The notes beneath the pieces were generated by a model that saw only the letters and a program-made list of their open reading frames with translations, was not told the DNA's origin and did no database searches. DNA of 64,000 bases from Enoplolaimus lenunculus (Eukaryota; Nematoda; Enoplea; Enoplida; Thoracostomopsidae). The stretch is taken from contig JASANG010002859.1 in NCBI GenBank assembly GCA_030248215.1, positions 372,001 through 436,000 on the forward strand, read 5' to 3'. Below, one piece after another: positions 33,584-44,668 of this stretch. Position numbers and translations under genes: made by a program. Position 1 is the stretch's first letter. Each line of letters starts with the position of its first letter.

Positions 33584-33762
33584 GTTCATGTTACTTTAAG
33601 GGGTGTCCAGGTTTCTGGTGGGTCCATAAAAGAGTAGGTTTAGATTCAAGATTATATTTGTTTGCTTATACTTAGGCTTAGGCTAAGGCTTAGGAACACA
33701 TTTTTTGCTACGCTTAGGCTTTAGGCTTAGGAATACGACGCCCCTTAAAGTAACATTAGGTT
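33584..33762 (+). mobile_element. Family C TTAGGC MITE
   Basis: Exact target duplication CGATAGCG (33576-33583 and 33763-33770). Ends CATGTTACTTTAAGGGGTGT and GACGCCCCTTAAAGTAACAT. Two short TTAGGC blocks are separated by ACACATTTTTTGCTACG. Confidence 0.92.
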
Positions 33763-33928
33763 CGATAGCGATGATTTATAAGTTATGTCTGAGTTGTTTC
33801 GTGCTTGACGTAGATTAGAATGGTATGACAAAAATGACAGACGAGTTAAATTGTGGGGCATTTATCTCTGCTCCTATCAACTTTTTTTGAATTAGAGACT
33901 TAAAATATTAAAATTCGTAGAAAACTTT

Positions 33929-34202
33929 GGCCAATGTAAAGAACACGGCCGGAACAGTCTTATAAACATATTCCTAAGCCTAAGCCTAAGCCTAAGCGTA
34001 AGAATGAGCATATTCCCAAGCCTAATCCTAAGCCTAAGCGTAAGAATGAGTATATTTCAAAGCCTAATCCTAAGCCTAAGCGTAAGACTGAGCCTATTCC
34101 TAAGCCTAAGCCTAAGCCAAGCAAAAAAATTAGTCTAAAGCTTAAACTTACTCTATTGCAGTCCCACAGAAAAACGTTCCGCCCCTGATCTTTACATGGG
34201 CG
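33929..34202 (-). mobile_element. Family B TTAGGC MITE
   Basis: Ends GGCCAATGTAAAGAACACGG and CCCCTGATCTTTACATGGGC. The interior alternates CCTAAG runs with GTAAGAATGAGCATATTCC spacers. Flanks AAAACTTT/GAAACTTC agree at 6 of 8. Confidence 0.9.
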
Positions 34203-34696
34203 GAAACTTCTATTTAAAATTTTCAAACGTGGAACTCTGATATCTAAGGCTTTATTTTACAAGCGTCTAAAGATTAAACAGGTTTATTGAAGAGACCCTA
34301 TAAAATAAACAGTTTAAGATCCATCAAATGCCGCTAATTATACAATCTAAAATACGTACAAGACGCAAACTTAAGTTGGAGTATTTTTGATGATTTATAC
34401 CAAATCTAAATAATATAATATATGCGAAACAATTAATTTACAACATAAAATTAAAAATCCGTAAATGAGTTCTTAAATATAACACAACTATTTCTTTAAA
34501 ATAAGAAATATGTGTCTTATAAATTAGAAACAATGATGTCTTAATATTATGTCCAAACAAAGTGGCTGTTCAGGATCTTCCCACGCGGTTCTCACAAACT
34601 TCGACTTGGCTTTTTTACAAACCAAAGTCGCTATGTTTCTACAGTCAGTGTCCTAAAAGTTCAGCAGCCTGGAAAAATATGTTTTATAAGTAATTC
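34203..34696. other. No gene seen
   Basis: AT-rich; nothing recognised. Confidence 0.45.
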
Positions 34697-34882
34697 GGCC
34701 CATGTATAGAACAGGTTCGGATCGTTTTGCGGAGGGGCTATAAATAGAGTCAGTTTAAGCTTTAGATTAATTTTTTGCTTAGGCTTAGGCTTAGACTTTA
34801 AGTTTAGAAATAGGCTCATCCATACGCTTAGGCTTAGGAATATGCTTATACTACTGTTCCGGATCTGTTCTATACATGGGCC
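34697..34882 (+). mobile_element. Family A TTAGGC MITE
   Basis: Exact target duplication AGTAATTC (34689-34696 and 34883-34890). Standard ends and arms, two short TTAGGC blocks around GGCTCATCCATACGC. Confidence 0.95.
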
Positions 34883-35259
34883 AGTAATTCAATACTGTTA
34901 AGACTCAGCCATACCGATTGATTTCGAAGATAACAGAGAAATGTCGATAACACAATTTATTCGACTTAATTCTAAGGTTTCTATGCTTCAGTCTGTACAC
35001 TTTTAAGCCACTGTATCGACGGAAGCCTAATCCATGCAGTATTTTCACGCTTGTTTTCAGCATACATCTTGTGCAGGTATTTACACAACGAATATCAAAT
35101 TTCTAGGCATTTGTGGGAAACTTGAAAGTCAAATGACGATTCGAGAATTCTATGTTACTTTAATGGTTTAAGGTCACACGGACGACGAAAACTGCCCGCT
35201 TATTTTGGCAGTTTGCAAGCCGAAGTAGAAATTACAGTCGCTGGACATCAAACACTGCC
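34883..35259. other. No gene seen
   Basis: No recognised feature ahead of the minisatellite. Confidence 0.4.
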
Positions 35260-35695
35260 GACAGGAAGCGGATCCGGAATAGGAAATGTAGCAAAATTAC
35301 ACAGTTATTAATGATGAATCGACAGGAAGCGGATCCGGAATCGGAGGTGTAACAAAATTACACAATTATAAATGATGAATCGACAGGAAGCGGATCCGGA
35401 ATCGGAGGTGTAACAAAATTACACAGTTATTAATGATAAATCGACAGGAAGCGGATCCGGAATCGGAGGTGTAACAAAATTACACAGTTATTAATGATTA
35501 ATCGACAGGAAGCGGATCCGGAATCGGAGGTATAACAAAATTACACAGTTATTAATCATGAATCGACAGGAAGCGGATCCGGAATCGGAGGTGTAACAAA
35601 ATTACACAGTTATTAATGATGAATCGACAGGAAGCGGATCCGGAATCGGAGGTGTAGCAAAATTTTACACAGTTAAAAATGATGAATCGTGTCAA
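35260..35695. repeat. Minisatellite, 7 units of 61 bp
   Basis: Units begin GACAGGAAGCGGATCCGGAA at 35260, 35321, 35382, 35443, 35504, 35565 and 35626, exactly 61 apart, with one or a few substitutions each. The unit contains CGGATCCG and ends TTACACAGTTATTAATGATG. Confidence 0.95.
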
Positions 35696-35865
35696 AAACA
35701 CAAAACACTTTTCGAGTGCTGAAAAACCATTTGTGCTGATGTGTGAAAATAATGTTTTGAAAACGCTAAAAAGCATTTAATACGTATAATAGCGTTTTGA
35801 TACGCAAGCGATTCATTTTTAGAGTTTTTACTCGTACAAAGAGCGTTTTGAAAGAAACTGTTTAA

Positions 35866-35900
35866 CCCTTTCACACATAGAGTATACTATGAGCACGTCC
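35866..35900 (+). mobile_element. Family G left end only
   Basis: TTAA then CCCTTTCACACATAGAGTAT, followed by ACTATGAGCA as in the copy at 26305. The rest of the element is not present. Confidence 0.5.
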
Positions 35901-36347
35901 ATTAAGCTTCCTTCGTCAAAAATTAAACCAAACCACAGTCGTGGGCTGATCTTAGCTTCTGGACTCATAATTAGTAAACCGCAAGGAAACTTGGGACCGA
36001 AAATCTGCATTATTTCCACAAAATACAATAACATTAACATTACTAATTTAACTCTAAGCCGAAACTTTTTGCAATACCAGCTTAGCCGACAATAGCAGCA
36101 TTCTGTTAACTCGTTTTACTAAAGAAACTATGATTATTGTGCTTTTTTGCCATCCTAATAACAATATCGCTTTTGTATGTTAATGCTCTTTTGTACTTGT
36201 AATGTTTACCGGCACTAAGATTTGGTTTCACTTACTCTCTAACTGCTGAATTAGATAACAAGCTTTGAAATAATATTACCAAACGGGTTTTTGAGTTATA
36301 ATACGATTGATCACCCTGACAAATAAAGCGAGAAAGTTGTGACATCG

Positions 36348-36664
36348 CAACAATTGTCAATTAGGTAATTGACAATTATTAATTTGCAAATTTTTAAGTA
36401 TGCTGTCTCGGCCCATGTATAGAACAGGGCCGGAACAGTGGTATAAGCATATTCCTAAGCCTAAGCCTAAGCCTAAGCGTATTGATACGCCTATTCCTAA
36501 GTCTATGCCTAAGCCTAAGCAAAATAATTAGTCTAAAGGTTAAACAGACTCTATTATAGCCTCTCCGGAAAACGATCCAGCCCTGTTCTATAAATGGGCC
36601 ACAACCAATGTCAATTAGTTAATTGGCAAATATTAATTTTCAAATTTTAAGTACGCTGCCTCTT
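36348..36664. repeat. 62-bp direct repeats flanking a family A element
   Basis: 36348-36409 and 36602-36664 are diverged direct repeats (ATTAATTTGCAAATTTTTAA/ATTAATTTTCAAATTTTAAG, then GTATGCTGTCTC/GTACGCTGCCTC). The family A copy sits exactly between them. Confidence 0.7.
36410..36600 (-). mobile_element. Family A TTAGGC MITE
   Basis: Ends GGCCCATGTATAGAACAGGG and CCTGTTCTATAAATGGGCC, array with GTATTGATACGCCTATTCC spacer. No 8-bp target duplication: instead the flanks are the 62-bp direct repeat. Confidence 0.9.
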
Positions 36665-36671
36665 AGGTTTT

Positions 36672-36739
36672 CTCAGTTTGTGTAGTCAGGAAAAGCCTAT
36701 TTCGGAGACAGTCAATTTGACTCACTATTTTTTACAGTG
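36672..36739. mobile_element. Family E right half
   Basis: TCAGTTTGTGTAGTCAGGAA through CACTATTTTTTACAGTG; no left half. Confidence 0.75.
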
Positions 36740-37015
36740 TAGGCTTACGATAAGACTTTGATTGCGTCGGTCGACAAGTTGTCGTTGTCGGTCGACAAAT
36801 TACCGTCGCGTTACCGTACACGTATGAATTTAGTTGTTTCGTTTTAAACCAATCAGCATCCGTTGTTGAGATAGCTAGCCAGTGTGACAAATAGTGTCGG
36901 GGCAAGCCATATTGGCGACATGGCTCAATTTGTGTCGTACCTACGACATATGTACTGATTCTTTTAGGTATCGACAAAAATATTTGAACGGTTTCTGAGA
37001 TGTGCTTTTTCTTGT
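36740..37015. other. No gene; GTCGACAA palindromic words
   Basis: GTCGGTCGACAAGTTGTCG near 36767-36800 folds back on itself. A minus-strand frame of 81 codons runs through it; its threonine/arginine-rich end comes from the repeat. Confidence 0.4.
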
Positions 37016-37019
37016 TTAA

Positions 37020-37282
37020 CCCTTTATCACATGAATGGTTTCTATTTTAACTGAGACCTACTTTTATGCTAGGATTCGAACTCCAGTGACTGGAGTGGGA
37101 GGCGTATACCATCACCATTGAGCTATAGGAGCTTGACGCTCGAGCCTGAGGGGGCTCTCACGTCTTGTGGTGAATTAGTACTATGTATACGTGTTGCAAT
37201 TGTTAAATACTGCGCGATATATACTATTTAACATATATACACTGCGCTGAGTTGCCCATAATCAACTCTATGTAAGAAGGGG
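37020..37282 (-). mobile_element. Family G: piggyBac-like MITE with tRNA-like core
   Basis: TTAA on both sides (37016-37019 and 37283-37286). Minus-strand copy of the element at 5145: the tRNA-like boxes lie at about 37075-37135 (GATTCGAACTCCAG is box B inverted). Two full-length copies with TTAA flanks show it moved as one unit. Confidence 0.8.
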
Positions 37283-37286
37283 TTAA

Positions 37287-37915
37287 TAGGGTCAACTCTA
37301 TCGTCCTAATTTTCGACTTACCCAAAGTTGTTAGGTTCATGTTGCGACAGCTTTTCAGACCATTGCCCTGTTGTATGGAAAGTCATACAACTCAGTGCCT
37401 TGGCAATAAAGGCTAACCATATTTTGATGGTTTTCGGTTCGCTGGTTAACCACGCAGTATAAATTTTTATGAAAGATTTCTGATGTTTGTTCACTAAACT
37501 ATTAATTAAACGCTACGTTGTCTTTTACACCGTTCTTGTTTTACTTTATAATTATTACAATTTTAATTGTGTGACTTAATTAGAGCAAAACTGTAATTCA
37601 ACACCCGAAAAGTCGAGTTCAGAGTTGTGAACCTAATACAAAATGTACGTGGTATAGGCAGAATTTCATTTTGGATTTGTACCATTTCGCATCAACCGAG
37701 CATACCTGGCGAACAAGAAAAAAATCTGTGACCGGATCCAGCTGATTATTCAAAAAAACCTGTAAAAGTGACTGTTTCGTTTCTCGTATTAATTTCGACA
37801 GGAAATATATCCTGTCTATTCCCCTTGTAGACCCACATGACTCTGCGTTATGCTGTGTAGTATAGAGTTATTGGTCACAGGATAGTCAACTGTTCTTCGG
37901 CGAATATCTAGAAAT
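37287..37915. other. No gene seen
   Basis: AT-rich sequence with no recognised feature. Confidence 0.4.
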
Positions 37916-38145
37916 ATGTGGTTGTTTCATATATTTTTTGCGAAATATTGTTGGGATGAAAATCAAGCCAAAGTTGAATTAATCCTGCAAAACCATCAAA
38001 CCCCATTTGTTTTATTTCACTTTTCACCAGACAAAACAGTTTTAGACACAAAACACAGGCAGGAGGGGTCCATTTTTGAGGATGCTCTATTTATAGTTTC
38101 ACCAGAGTTTTTGTTAGATATATCCCGTAATCTTCATATCCCATT
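37916..38145 (+). CDS. Coding-like open frame cut by a family C MITE
   Basis: From ATG: MWLFHIFFAKYCWDENQAKV, then ELILQNHQTPFVLFHFSPDK and on to FLLDISRNLHIP. Acidic and basic residues are balanced. The family C element enters at 38146; without it and one target copy the frame would end two codons further at TAA, giving about 80 residues. No splice sites or family were recognised, so it could also be a chance frame. Confidence 0.3.
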
Positions 38146-38288
38146 GGGTCCTTGTTACTGTACGGGGCGTCCAGGTTTCCGGTGGGTGCTTAAAAGAGTA
38201 GATTTAGATTCTAGATTACATTTTTTGCATAGTCTTACGCTTAGGAATACGCTTAATCTACTGCTACGCCCTTTAAAGTAACATTGGC
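38146..38288 (+). mobile_element. Family C TTAGGC MITE, short
   Basis: Ends GGGTCCTTGTTACTGTACGG and CCCTTTAAAGTAACATTGGC; flanks ATCCCATT/GTCCCTTT agree at 6 of 8. Almost no TTAGGC array left. Confidence 0.8.
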
Positions 38289-38789
38289 GTCCCTTTGCAT
38301 AAGCCTTTGGTTTTATAGAACGTCTTTACGAGCCAATCTTGGTTTGTTTGCTGGTGACTGGCAGAAAGCGTGCACAATTATTCGCTTTAATTCGCTAATA
38401 ACCTGAAATGATTTATTAAAAGTTTCTTAAACAATAATCAATTAGATGTTGTTAGCGTAGGTATAAATTAGCAAGAGTATTTTAGCAACTGTGTCTATCC
38501 ACTTTGGCACAATTGGCAGTTAGTAATCGGTTTTCAAACATGGGAACTGCAAACGCATCTGGTCTCGACATCTGCTCACAAACCCTGTTAAACCAAATAC
38601 TAAACATACGCTGAATTTTGCATATGATCAGGCTTTGGTTCAAAAATTATAGTACCTTTATCAACAACTGAAGGTAATGTGCTACGCATATTTATTATTG
38701 TGAAGTACGATATCTTTTTGACAATTTTGGCAACACACGAAGAGACCTGCCTAACGGATTTTGATAAACTTTTTTGCTTGAAAGCTTTG
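38289..38789. other. No gene seen
   Basis: AT-rich; nothing recognised. Confidence 0.4.
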
Positions 38790-38995
38790 TCTAGGCGGCC
38801 TTTTGTCCAGACTGTGTCTTGGCCAAGCGGTCCTTTGTCCGTGTGGCCTTTTGTCCAGACGGCGTTTTGTAAAGACAATCGTTTGTCCAGACGGTCTTCT
38901 GTCCGGACGGCCTTTTTGTTCAAGCGGTCTTTTATCCGGCGGCCATTTGTCCGGCGCTCACTTGTCAGGCGGCCTTCTGTCTGGTCACCGTTGAA
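38790..38995 (+). repeat. Degenerate 15-17-bp tandem repeat (GGTCTTTTGTCCGGAC)
   Basis: About 12 units built on CGGCCTTTTGTCCAGA. The open frames on both strands here (121 and 151 codons) are products of the repeat. Confidence 0.8.
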
Positions 38996-39142
38996 AATCA
39001 CGCTATTATCTTGGCATAGAAAGTACATTCTGAGCTCCAGGTGAACAATTTGCATTATGAAATTTTCAGCTTCCTACAGCTGGTGGGTGTACGCATTTGT
39101 TCATTTCACTTGACATGAGTCATTGCGTATCATTAAAGCATA

Positions 39143-39261
39143 CACTGTAAAAATCGGGAGTCAAATTGGCTCTCTCGGAAACAGGCTTTTCCTGACTACA
39201 CAAACTGAGTCAAAGTTGACTCTTTCCAAGAGAGTCAATTTGACTCTGATTTTTTACAGTG
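39143..39261. mobile_element. Family E palindromic MITE, short
   Basis: TA borders; CACTGTAAAAATCGGGAGTC and TCTGATTTTTTACAGTG ends. Confidence 0.85.
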
Positions 39262-39788
39262 TATGAACACAGAAATGAACTTGAAACAAAACATTTTTTG
39301 AAAATTCTGTTGGTTTTCACCTAAACGTTTGCTGACAAACAGACATTTAAGCCAGTTCAATTTCCAAACCAACCACTGCCAAATTTTTGAAGTAACCTGT
39401 TCATAAAACATATTTTATTAGGTTTGAAGCAAATTATGTGAACCAGAATCGAGTAAAATATCTCTCGTTACTCAGTAGACGTGGGTTTGTCCATGTAATG
39501 AAATTTGAGACGAGCAACTCATGTAAAATATAAACTTTTTGTTTACTTCCGCTTCCGGCACATTTGTTTGTGTCTTAGCTTAAAGTCAAAATATGAGCAG
39601 TAACGTGTAAAGTATGAAAGCGTTTACGGTCTTGCAGTTGTCCGGCAAATGTCCTTTGATGACTGTGTCCTACAGTACTGGTTACATCGCTAAAGCCATT
39701 CATGTTTCTCAGTGTTCAGACACGAGGCATAGCCATGGATGTGGGTTTCATGTGTCAAACCCCTGTTTGGATTTTTGCAGGGGGTTTA
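39262..39788. other. No gene seen
   Basis: No supported feature; an 81-codon frame at 39614 runs into the family D element. Confidence 0.4.
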
Positions 39789-40236
39789 CTATAGTTACCC
39801 GAATAAGAGGGTGTAGGGAAATAAGAGGAGGGGTCCCCATTTTGAGTACCAATCAATAGGAGTCCGTATCCCTAATAAGAGTCCGTAAGTGGATAGAGTT
39901 CCTAAATCCTAATTAGAGTCCATGAAGGTTAGTTATTCCTAATTGTAGTGCATAAATGTCTCCAGGACCAAATTTAATTGAGTTCGAATCTTTAAGGCGT
40001 ACTTAAATTTTGAAAAGAACCTTCCTAAGTATAACCTTGCATTATCGCTCAAGCAATTGACACAAGACAAATAAACAGTTGATTAAACGGATAGTTGCAG
40101 TACCGGATATATATCAGTAACGAAGGGTGGCGGACCGTGGGTTAAAATAGATAACAGTCCGTAACCGAACAACAAGGGGGTACACTCTAGAGAGGCAAAA
40201 TGAATGTCAGTCCTCCTCTTATTCGGGTCACTACAG
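39789..40236 (-). mobile_element. Family D MITE, full length
   Basis: TA borders; left end CTATAGTTACCCGAATAAGA, right end CTTATTCGGGTCACTACAG. Confidence 0.9.
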
Positions 40237-40356
40237 TATGCATGGTTTCAATTGTTAGCACAACCATTGAGACTTTTATATGACGTGAACCTCTTTCTTT
40301 CCTGCTCAAAATCCTGGCTACGCCCATATTCAAATATCACACCACTTTAATAACTA

Positions 40357-40563
40357 CACTGCAAAAAATGGTAAGTCAAATTGACTCTCTCCGAAATAGG
40401 CTTTTCCTGACTACATCAACTGAGTTAAATTCGTCTCCCAGTCAAACGTGCGATTCAGGGAATCGAACTTGACTCTGGCGGAGTCGAATTCTGGCTAACA
40501 GTTTGTGTAGTCACGAAAAGCTTATTTCGGAGAGAATCAATTTAACTCACAATTTTTGCAGTG
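40357..40563. mobile_element. Family E palindromic MITE, full length
   Basis: TA borders, left end CACTGCAAAAAATGGTAAGT, right end CACAATTTTTGCAGTG; both arms present. Confidence 0.9.
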
Positions 40564-40781
40564 TATGCGCTAAGATCAAGAATAATTTAAGTATTAACTC
40601 CAGATCCAATTTGGTTATTTTTAGAACGCAACTGTTGTTCTCACAAAACATTTAAAACCGATCTCTGGTTAAAAAAGGTATCACAGGCAAAAAGACATTT
40701 AACCGATTGATAGGAGATTGACGTTCGAAGCACAAGAAGTTGTTGCGTTTTTGTGCCGTTTTTGCACTACGCATAGTGGCC

Positions 40782-41134
40782 GGGTTTCCAAAACCCTACT
40801 TAAGTACGACTTAAGCACGTGCTGTATAATTACTAAACCATTTTGTCGCTTTTATGAGCGTACCTAAGTTAAGTAAATACTTAGGTCGCTGACTAAATTT
40901 GAGAGATTACAAATTTACCATTCACGCATATAACCTTGGTCAAATTGAAACTGTAGACTATTGGTTCCTCTTCAATATGAACCAAAACTATTACTTTCTT
41001 GTTATGACTATGGTTGTCATTTGGCGTTTATTTGTTTATGATCGAAAATTTAAGTATTTACTTAAGTCGACGACTTAAGTAATTACTTAAGTATAACTTA
41101 ATTAAATACCTAGTAAGTAACATTTCAGAAACCC
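40782..41134. mobile_element. MITE with GGGTTTCC ends and ACTTAAGT palindromes
   Basis: GGGTTTCCAAAACCCTACTT at the left and CATTTCAGAAACCC at the right. Near each end are several ACTTAAGTA and TTACTTAAGT words in inverted order. The superfamily was not determined. Confidence 0.55.
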
Positions 41135-41413
41135 AACCAATGTGTATTAATTGGTTAAAAACAAATTGTAACATTGTCATGTTTTCCTGTATCCTGGACT
41201 CAGTTTAATTTCGTACAAAAATGTAATTTTTATTAAAGATCCAATTGCTTCAGTGATGTCGGATATCACAAGGGTTTGCTCACTTTTCCAATGTATTGAG
41301 GGTCAAAACGTTTTCATATCATATAAGCTATCTTAAAGTATAAACGCTACTTGAAAGCATCGTTATATAAATACTACCCATGCTGCCAGTGGATCTATAT
41401 TGACAATTTATTT

Positions 41414-41600
41414 GGCCAATGTTACTTTAAGGGGCATAACAAGATTAAGCGTATTCCTAAGCCTAAGCCTAAGCGTTGCCAAAATGAGTTCGTAAGCTTA
41501 AGCCCCAGCCTAAGCCTAAGCAAAAATGCAATCTAGTATCCAAACGTACTCTTTTATAGTACCATCAGAAACCTGGGTGCCCCTCTAAGTAACATGGGCC
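41414..41600 (-). mobile_element. Family C TTAGGC MITE
   Basis: Ends GGCCAATGTTACTTTAAGGG and GCCCCTCTAAGTAACATGGGCC (in two parts), arm TGCAATCTAGTATCCAAACG. The target duplication is unclear. Confidence 0.85.
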
Positions 41601-41668
41601 ATGTCTTATAGTGAACCATCAAAAATATACTGTCAAAAACACTGCTTATTGCTTTGAAACGGTTCCCA

Positions 41669-41855
41669 AAATACGTATGTGCGAGGCGGTGGCCAAGGGT
41701 GGTCAGAGAGGGCTCAGCCTCCCCTGGAAAAATTTTGTCCATCCCTAGACAATTTTCAACCTAGCTTGTAAGTCATTTGAAAACCCTTCTATGCCCCTCC
41801 TGAAAATTTTTACCCCCCCTAGCACGGTGAGCTGGCTACGGGTCTGTCTATGTAG
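41669..41855 (-). mobile_element. Family J MITE
   Basis: Inverted copy: GGCCAAGGGTGGTCAGAGAG at the left and GAGCTGGCTACGGGTCTG at the right, with CTTGTAAGTCATTTGAAAAC inside. Confidence 0.65.
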
Positions 41856-41996
41856 GGAGTACAAACTTTAATAGTTGTAACACGGCTCTGCGTTCTTCAA
41901 AAGTATGAACGCACGTTACTCCGATAAGTCAAGAGCACGGCATAAGCCGAACGGAGCGAGCGCCATGAAGAACGAGGTGCGTGATGTTTTAAACTA

Positions 41997-42243
41997 CACT
42001 CAAAAGAAATATTTTTGATATTTAAACAAATTTTCTTACATTTAAGAAATATGATTAGCCAGGTGCACTTGAAAAGTATTTCTGTTATAGCAGAAAAGTT
42101 TACAAAAAAGTTTTAAAATAAAGTCTGAAAATAAACGTTTTCTTGTTATTTGTAGAAAAATAATCTTTAATATCAGAAAAAGTTTTCAGATTTGCATATA
42201 GAAAATACTTTTGTGAATAAATTCAGAAATACTTTTTTGTGTG
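41997..42243 (+). mobile_element. Family F MITE
   Basis: CACTCAAAAGAAATATTTTT after TA; right end AATACTTTTTTGTGTG. Body as at 31000. Confidence 0.8.
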
Positions 42244-43692
42244 TAGAAACGAGCTCTCGAATGCGGTGCATTGTGCGCCGAACAGTATGCTTCAAACGCA
42301 CAGTGGCTGTCGAACGGCTGTTATCTACATGAACAGTCGTATATACAAGCGCTGATACTTTGCTAATTTGTTTAATAGAACGTTATAAGAAGCTAGATAC
42401 GGTATTTTGGCTTAAATTGTCAAAAGTTTGTTTGACTGGAAAATTAATGTTTTCGAACAGATTAAGTTTCACTTCATCATCTAAATTATCACTTTCAAAT
42501 TTTGAAATTAAAGCTGGAACGCCCCACATACGTGTTTTTGGCAGCGTTACAGCTGTTGTAATGATTCTTTCTTATATAAACAAGAGACAGCATATATATG
42601 CAACTTAGAATATATTCTTAAAAAGTTTTGTGAGGAATGTTTTAGGGTTGCAAATTTGCACCCACGTTGACAAGTTTCAATAATAATTCAAAATAAAGTT
42701 TTTTGATTCAACAAATTTAAAAGAGAATACGTGGTATGCTTCTGAAAAAACTACGCTTTCATTCTTATTCGAGTGAGGGGACGTTCTCAAAACGAAGTTA
42801 AAGTAAAATTTCAGTTATCTGGGCCCGTAGCCAGAAAGAAACTAAAGCAAAGGGGTCAGCCCTACCCTCGAAAAGTTTTGAGATCGTCTAGCAAAGTCAG
42901 CAACAGATACCGAGAAACTGTCGAACAATTTCACTTTAAGTCTGAGTCTTTTGTATTGATACCCGGCAGCCAGTTTCATTTGTCCAAAACTGGTTTCGTT
43001 GACAAAACCTAAAATTTGACTAAAAATTCGGCGGTTTATAAATATTTGCATTGCACAACTCTGAGGTGAGCGTAGCAGTGCAGGGTACAACCGAAGGTCT
43101 GCCTCCGGCTCTTTTCCGGCTGCGATGGAATTTTTGCCGGAGGTTCCGACAATTTTGATAGTGGAATTTTGCATAGTTTTGCAAAATTTATCTGTTTGAA
43201 ACGTTTCGTTTTAAGTTTTGGCGCAAATTTCAGACAAAAAAATCCAGTGATTTCGTTAAAAATACAGCGTAAAACGAAATAACTTAACAACACGTTACAG
43301 ATATTTGCTAAATTTAACAAATTAAACATCATTTTAACCACATAATTTCGCTTCACCTTTGGCTTCGCCTCCGGCTGTGGCAAGTTTTGTTGCCCTTCGG
43401 CTCACGTATTTTCACTTCAGGTTGCACCCAGAGAAGAGGTAATTTTTTACGCAATCTGAGCTCTTGTACATTTTCCCTTACTATGTTTAAACTCAGGCTT
43501 AGGTTTAGGTTAACTTCTTTGTGCTCGGCCAGAATTTTTATGCTTCACCATCGTCATTATTTGACGGATGTACCTACAAATAATATAAATTTTTCGCAAA
43601 ATAATTTTTCGGTTCTTAAAAAACTCACGGACTAATACTGGTCGGTTTTCAAAACATTACAATATGGCCTGAAAACAATTGACCCGGTCATA
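42244..43692. other. 1.4 kb without supported gene
   Basis: TTAAAGCTGGAACGCCCC at 42507 is the dispersed motif also seen at 16040 and 17995. GCCTCCGGC/GCCGGAGG words recur at 43100-43140 and 43368-43376. Four open frames of 79-115 codons overlap here on both strands; none has convincing composition. Confidence 0.4.
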
Positions 43693-44225
43693 CACTGCAA
43701 AAAATGGTGAGTCAAATTGGCTCTCTCCGAAATAGGCTTTTCCTGACTACACAAACTGAGTCATGCATAGCATTCAAAGCAGTACATCATACACACACTG
43801 CAAAAAATGGTGAGTCAAATTGACTATCTCCGAAATATACTTTTCGAGACTACACAAACTGAGTCATGCATAGCATTCAAAGCAGTACATCATACACCCA
43901 CTGCAAAAAATGGTGAGTCAATGTGACTCTCTCCGAAATATACTTTTCGATACTACACAAACTGAGTCATGCATAGCATTCAAAGCAGTACATCATACAC
44001 ACACTGCAAAAAATGGTGAGTCAAATTGACTCTCCGAAATATACTTTTCGAGACTACAATAACTGAGTCATGCATAGCATTCAAAGACGTACATCATACA
44101 CAGACTGCAAAAAATGGTGAGTCAAATTGACTCTCTCCGAAATATACTTTTCGAGATTACATAAACTGAGTCATGCATAGCATTCAAAGCAGTACATCAT
44201 ACACACACTGCAAAAAATGGTGACA
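43693..44225 (+). repeat. Tandem array of family E left halves (about 103-bp units)
   Basis: Units start at 43693, 43796, 43899, 44002, 44103 and 44206 (last partial). Each is the left half of family E (CACTGCAAAAAATGGTGAGT to ACACAAACTGAGTCA) joined to a 30-base linker (GCATAGCATTCAAAGCAGTA and on). The array ends about 440 bases before the MYRFamide start codon. Confidence 0.9.
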
Positions 44226-44321
44226 AATATTGCAGAAAAAGCGATGTCTTCATCAAAAAAATTCGAAGGTGCATTGTATGCAAGCCGTTGTGCGATTGTT
44301 GAGATCTGAAATATAGTTTTA

Positions 44322-44530
44322 CACTGGAAAAATGGTGAGTCAAATTGAATCTCTCCGAAATAGGCTCTACCGGACTACACAAACCGAGTCAAATTCGACT
44401 CCACCAGAGTCAAACGTGCGACTCCAGTAAGTCGATTTTGACTCTGGCGGAGTTGAATTCGACTCAGGTTGTGTAGTCCCGTAGAGCCTATTTCGGAGAC
44501 AGTCCATTTGACTTACCATTTTTTGCAGTG
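44322..44530. mobile_element. Family E palindromic MITE next to the MYRFamide gene
   Basis: TA borders; left end CACTGGAAAAATGGTGAGTC, right end TTACCATTTTTTGCAGTG. It ends 138 bases before the ATG at 44669 and about 95 bases before the likely acceptor at 44626. Confidence 0.9.
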
Positions 44531-44608
44531 TAGAAAGTTCAAATATACAAAATTTTTGAAAATACAACCATTTTGGATAAATAACAGTGACAAGAAACAA
44601 TAGAAAAT

Positions 44609-44626
44609 ACATTTCTTTAATTTCAG
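44609..44626 (+). promoter_or_regulatory. Likely 3' splice acceptor ahead of the MYRFamide exon
   Basis: ACATTTCTTTAATTTCAG is a strong polypyrimidine-AG acceptor, 42 bases before the start codon. It could close a 5'-UTR intron or accept a trans-spliced leader (inference). Confidence 0.45.
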
Positions 44627-44668
44627 TGGGAAAAATATACATAATTAATTGAATGTAACAAAGTAATA

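Noticed and set aside
38600-39055. Frames of 151 (minus) and 121 (plus) codons
   Set aside because: Both run through the degenerate GGTCTTTTGTCC tandem repeat, whose units lack stops in several frames.
42773-43383. Overlapping frames of 79, 110 and 115 codons
   Set aside because: Three frames on two strands overlap and are partly made of GCCTCCGGC-type repeats; none stands out in composition.
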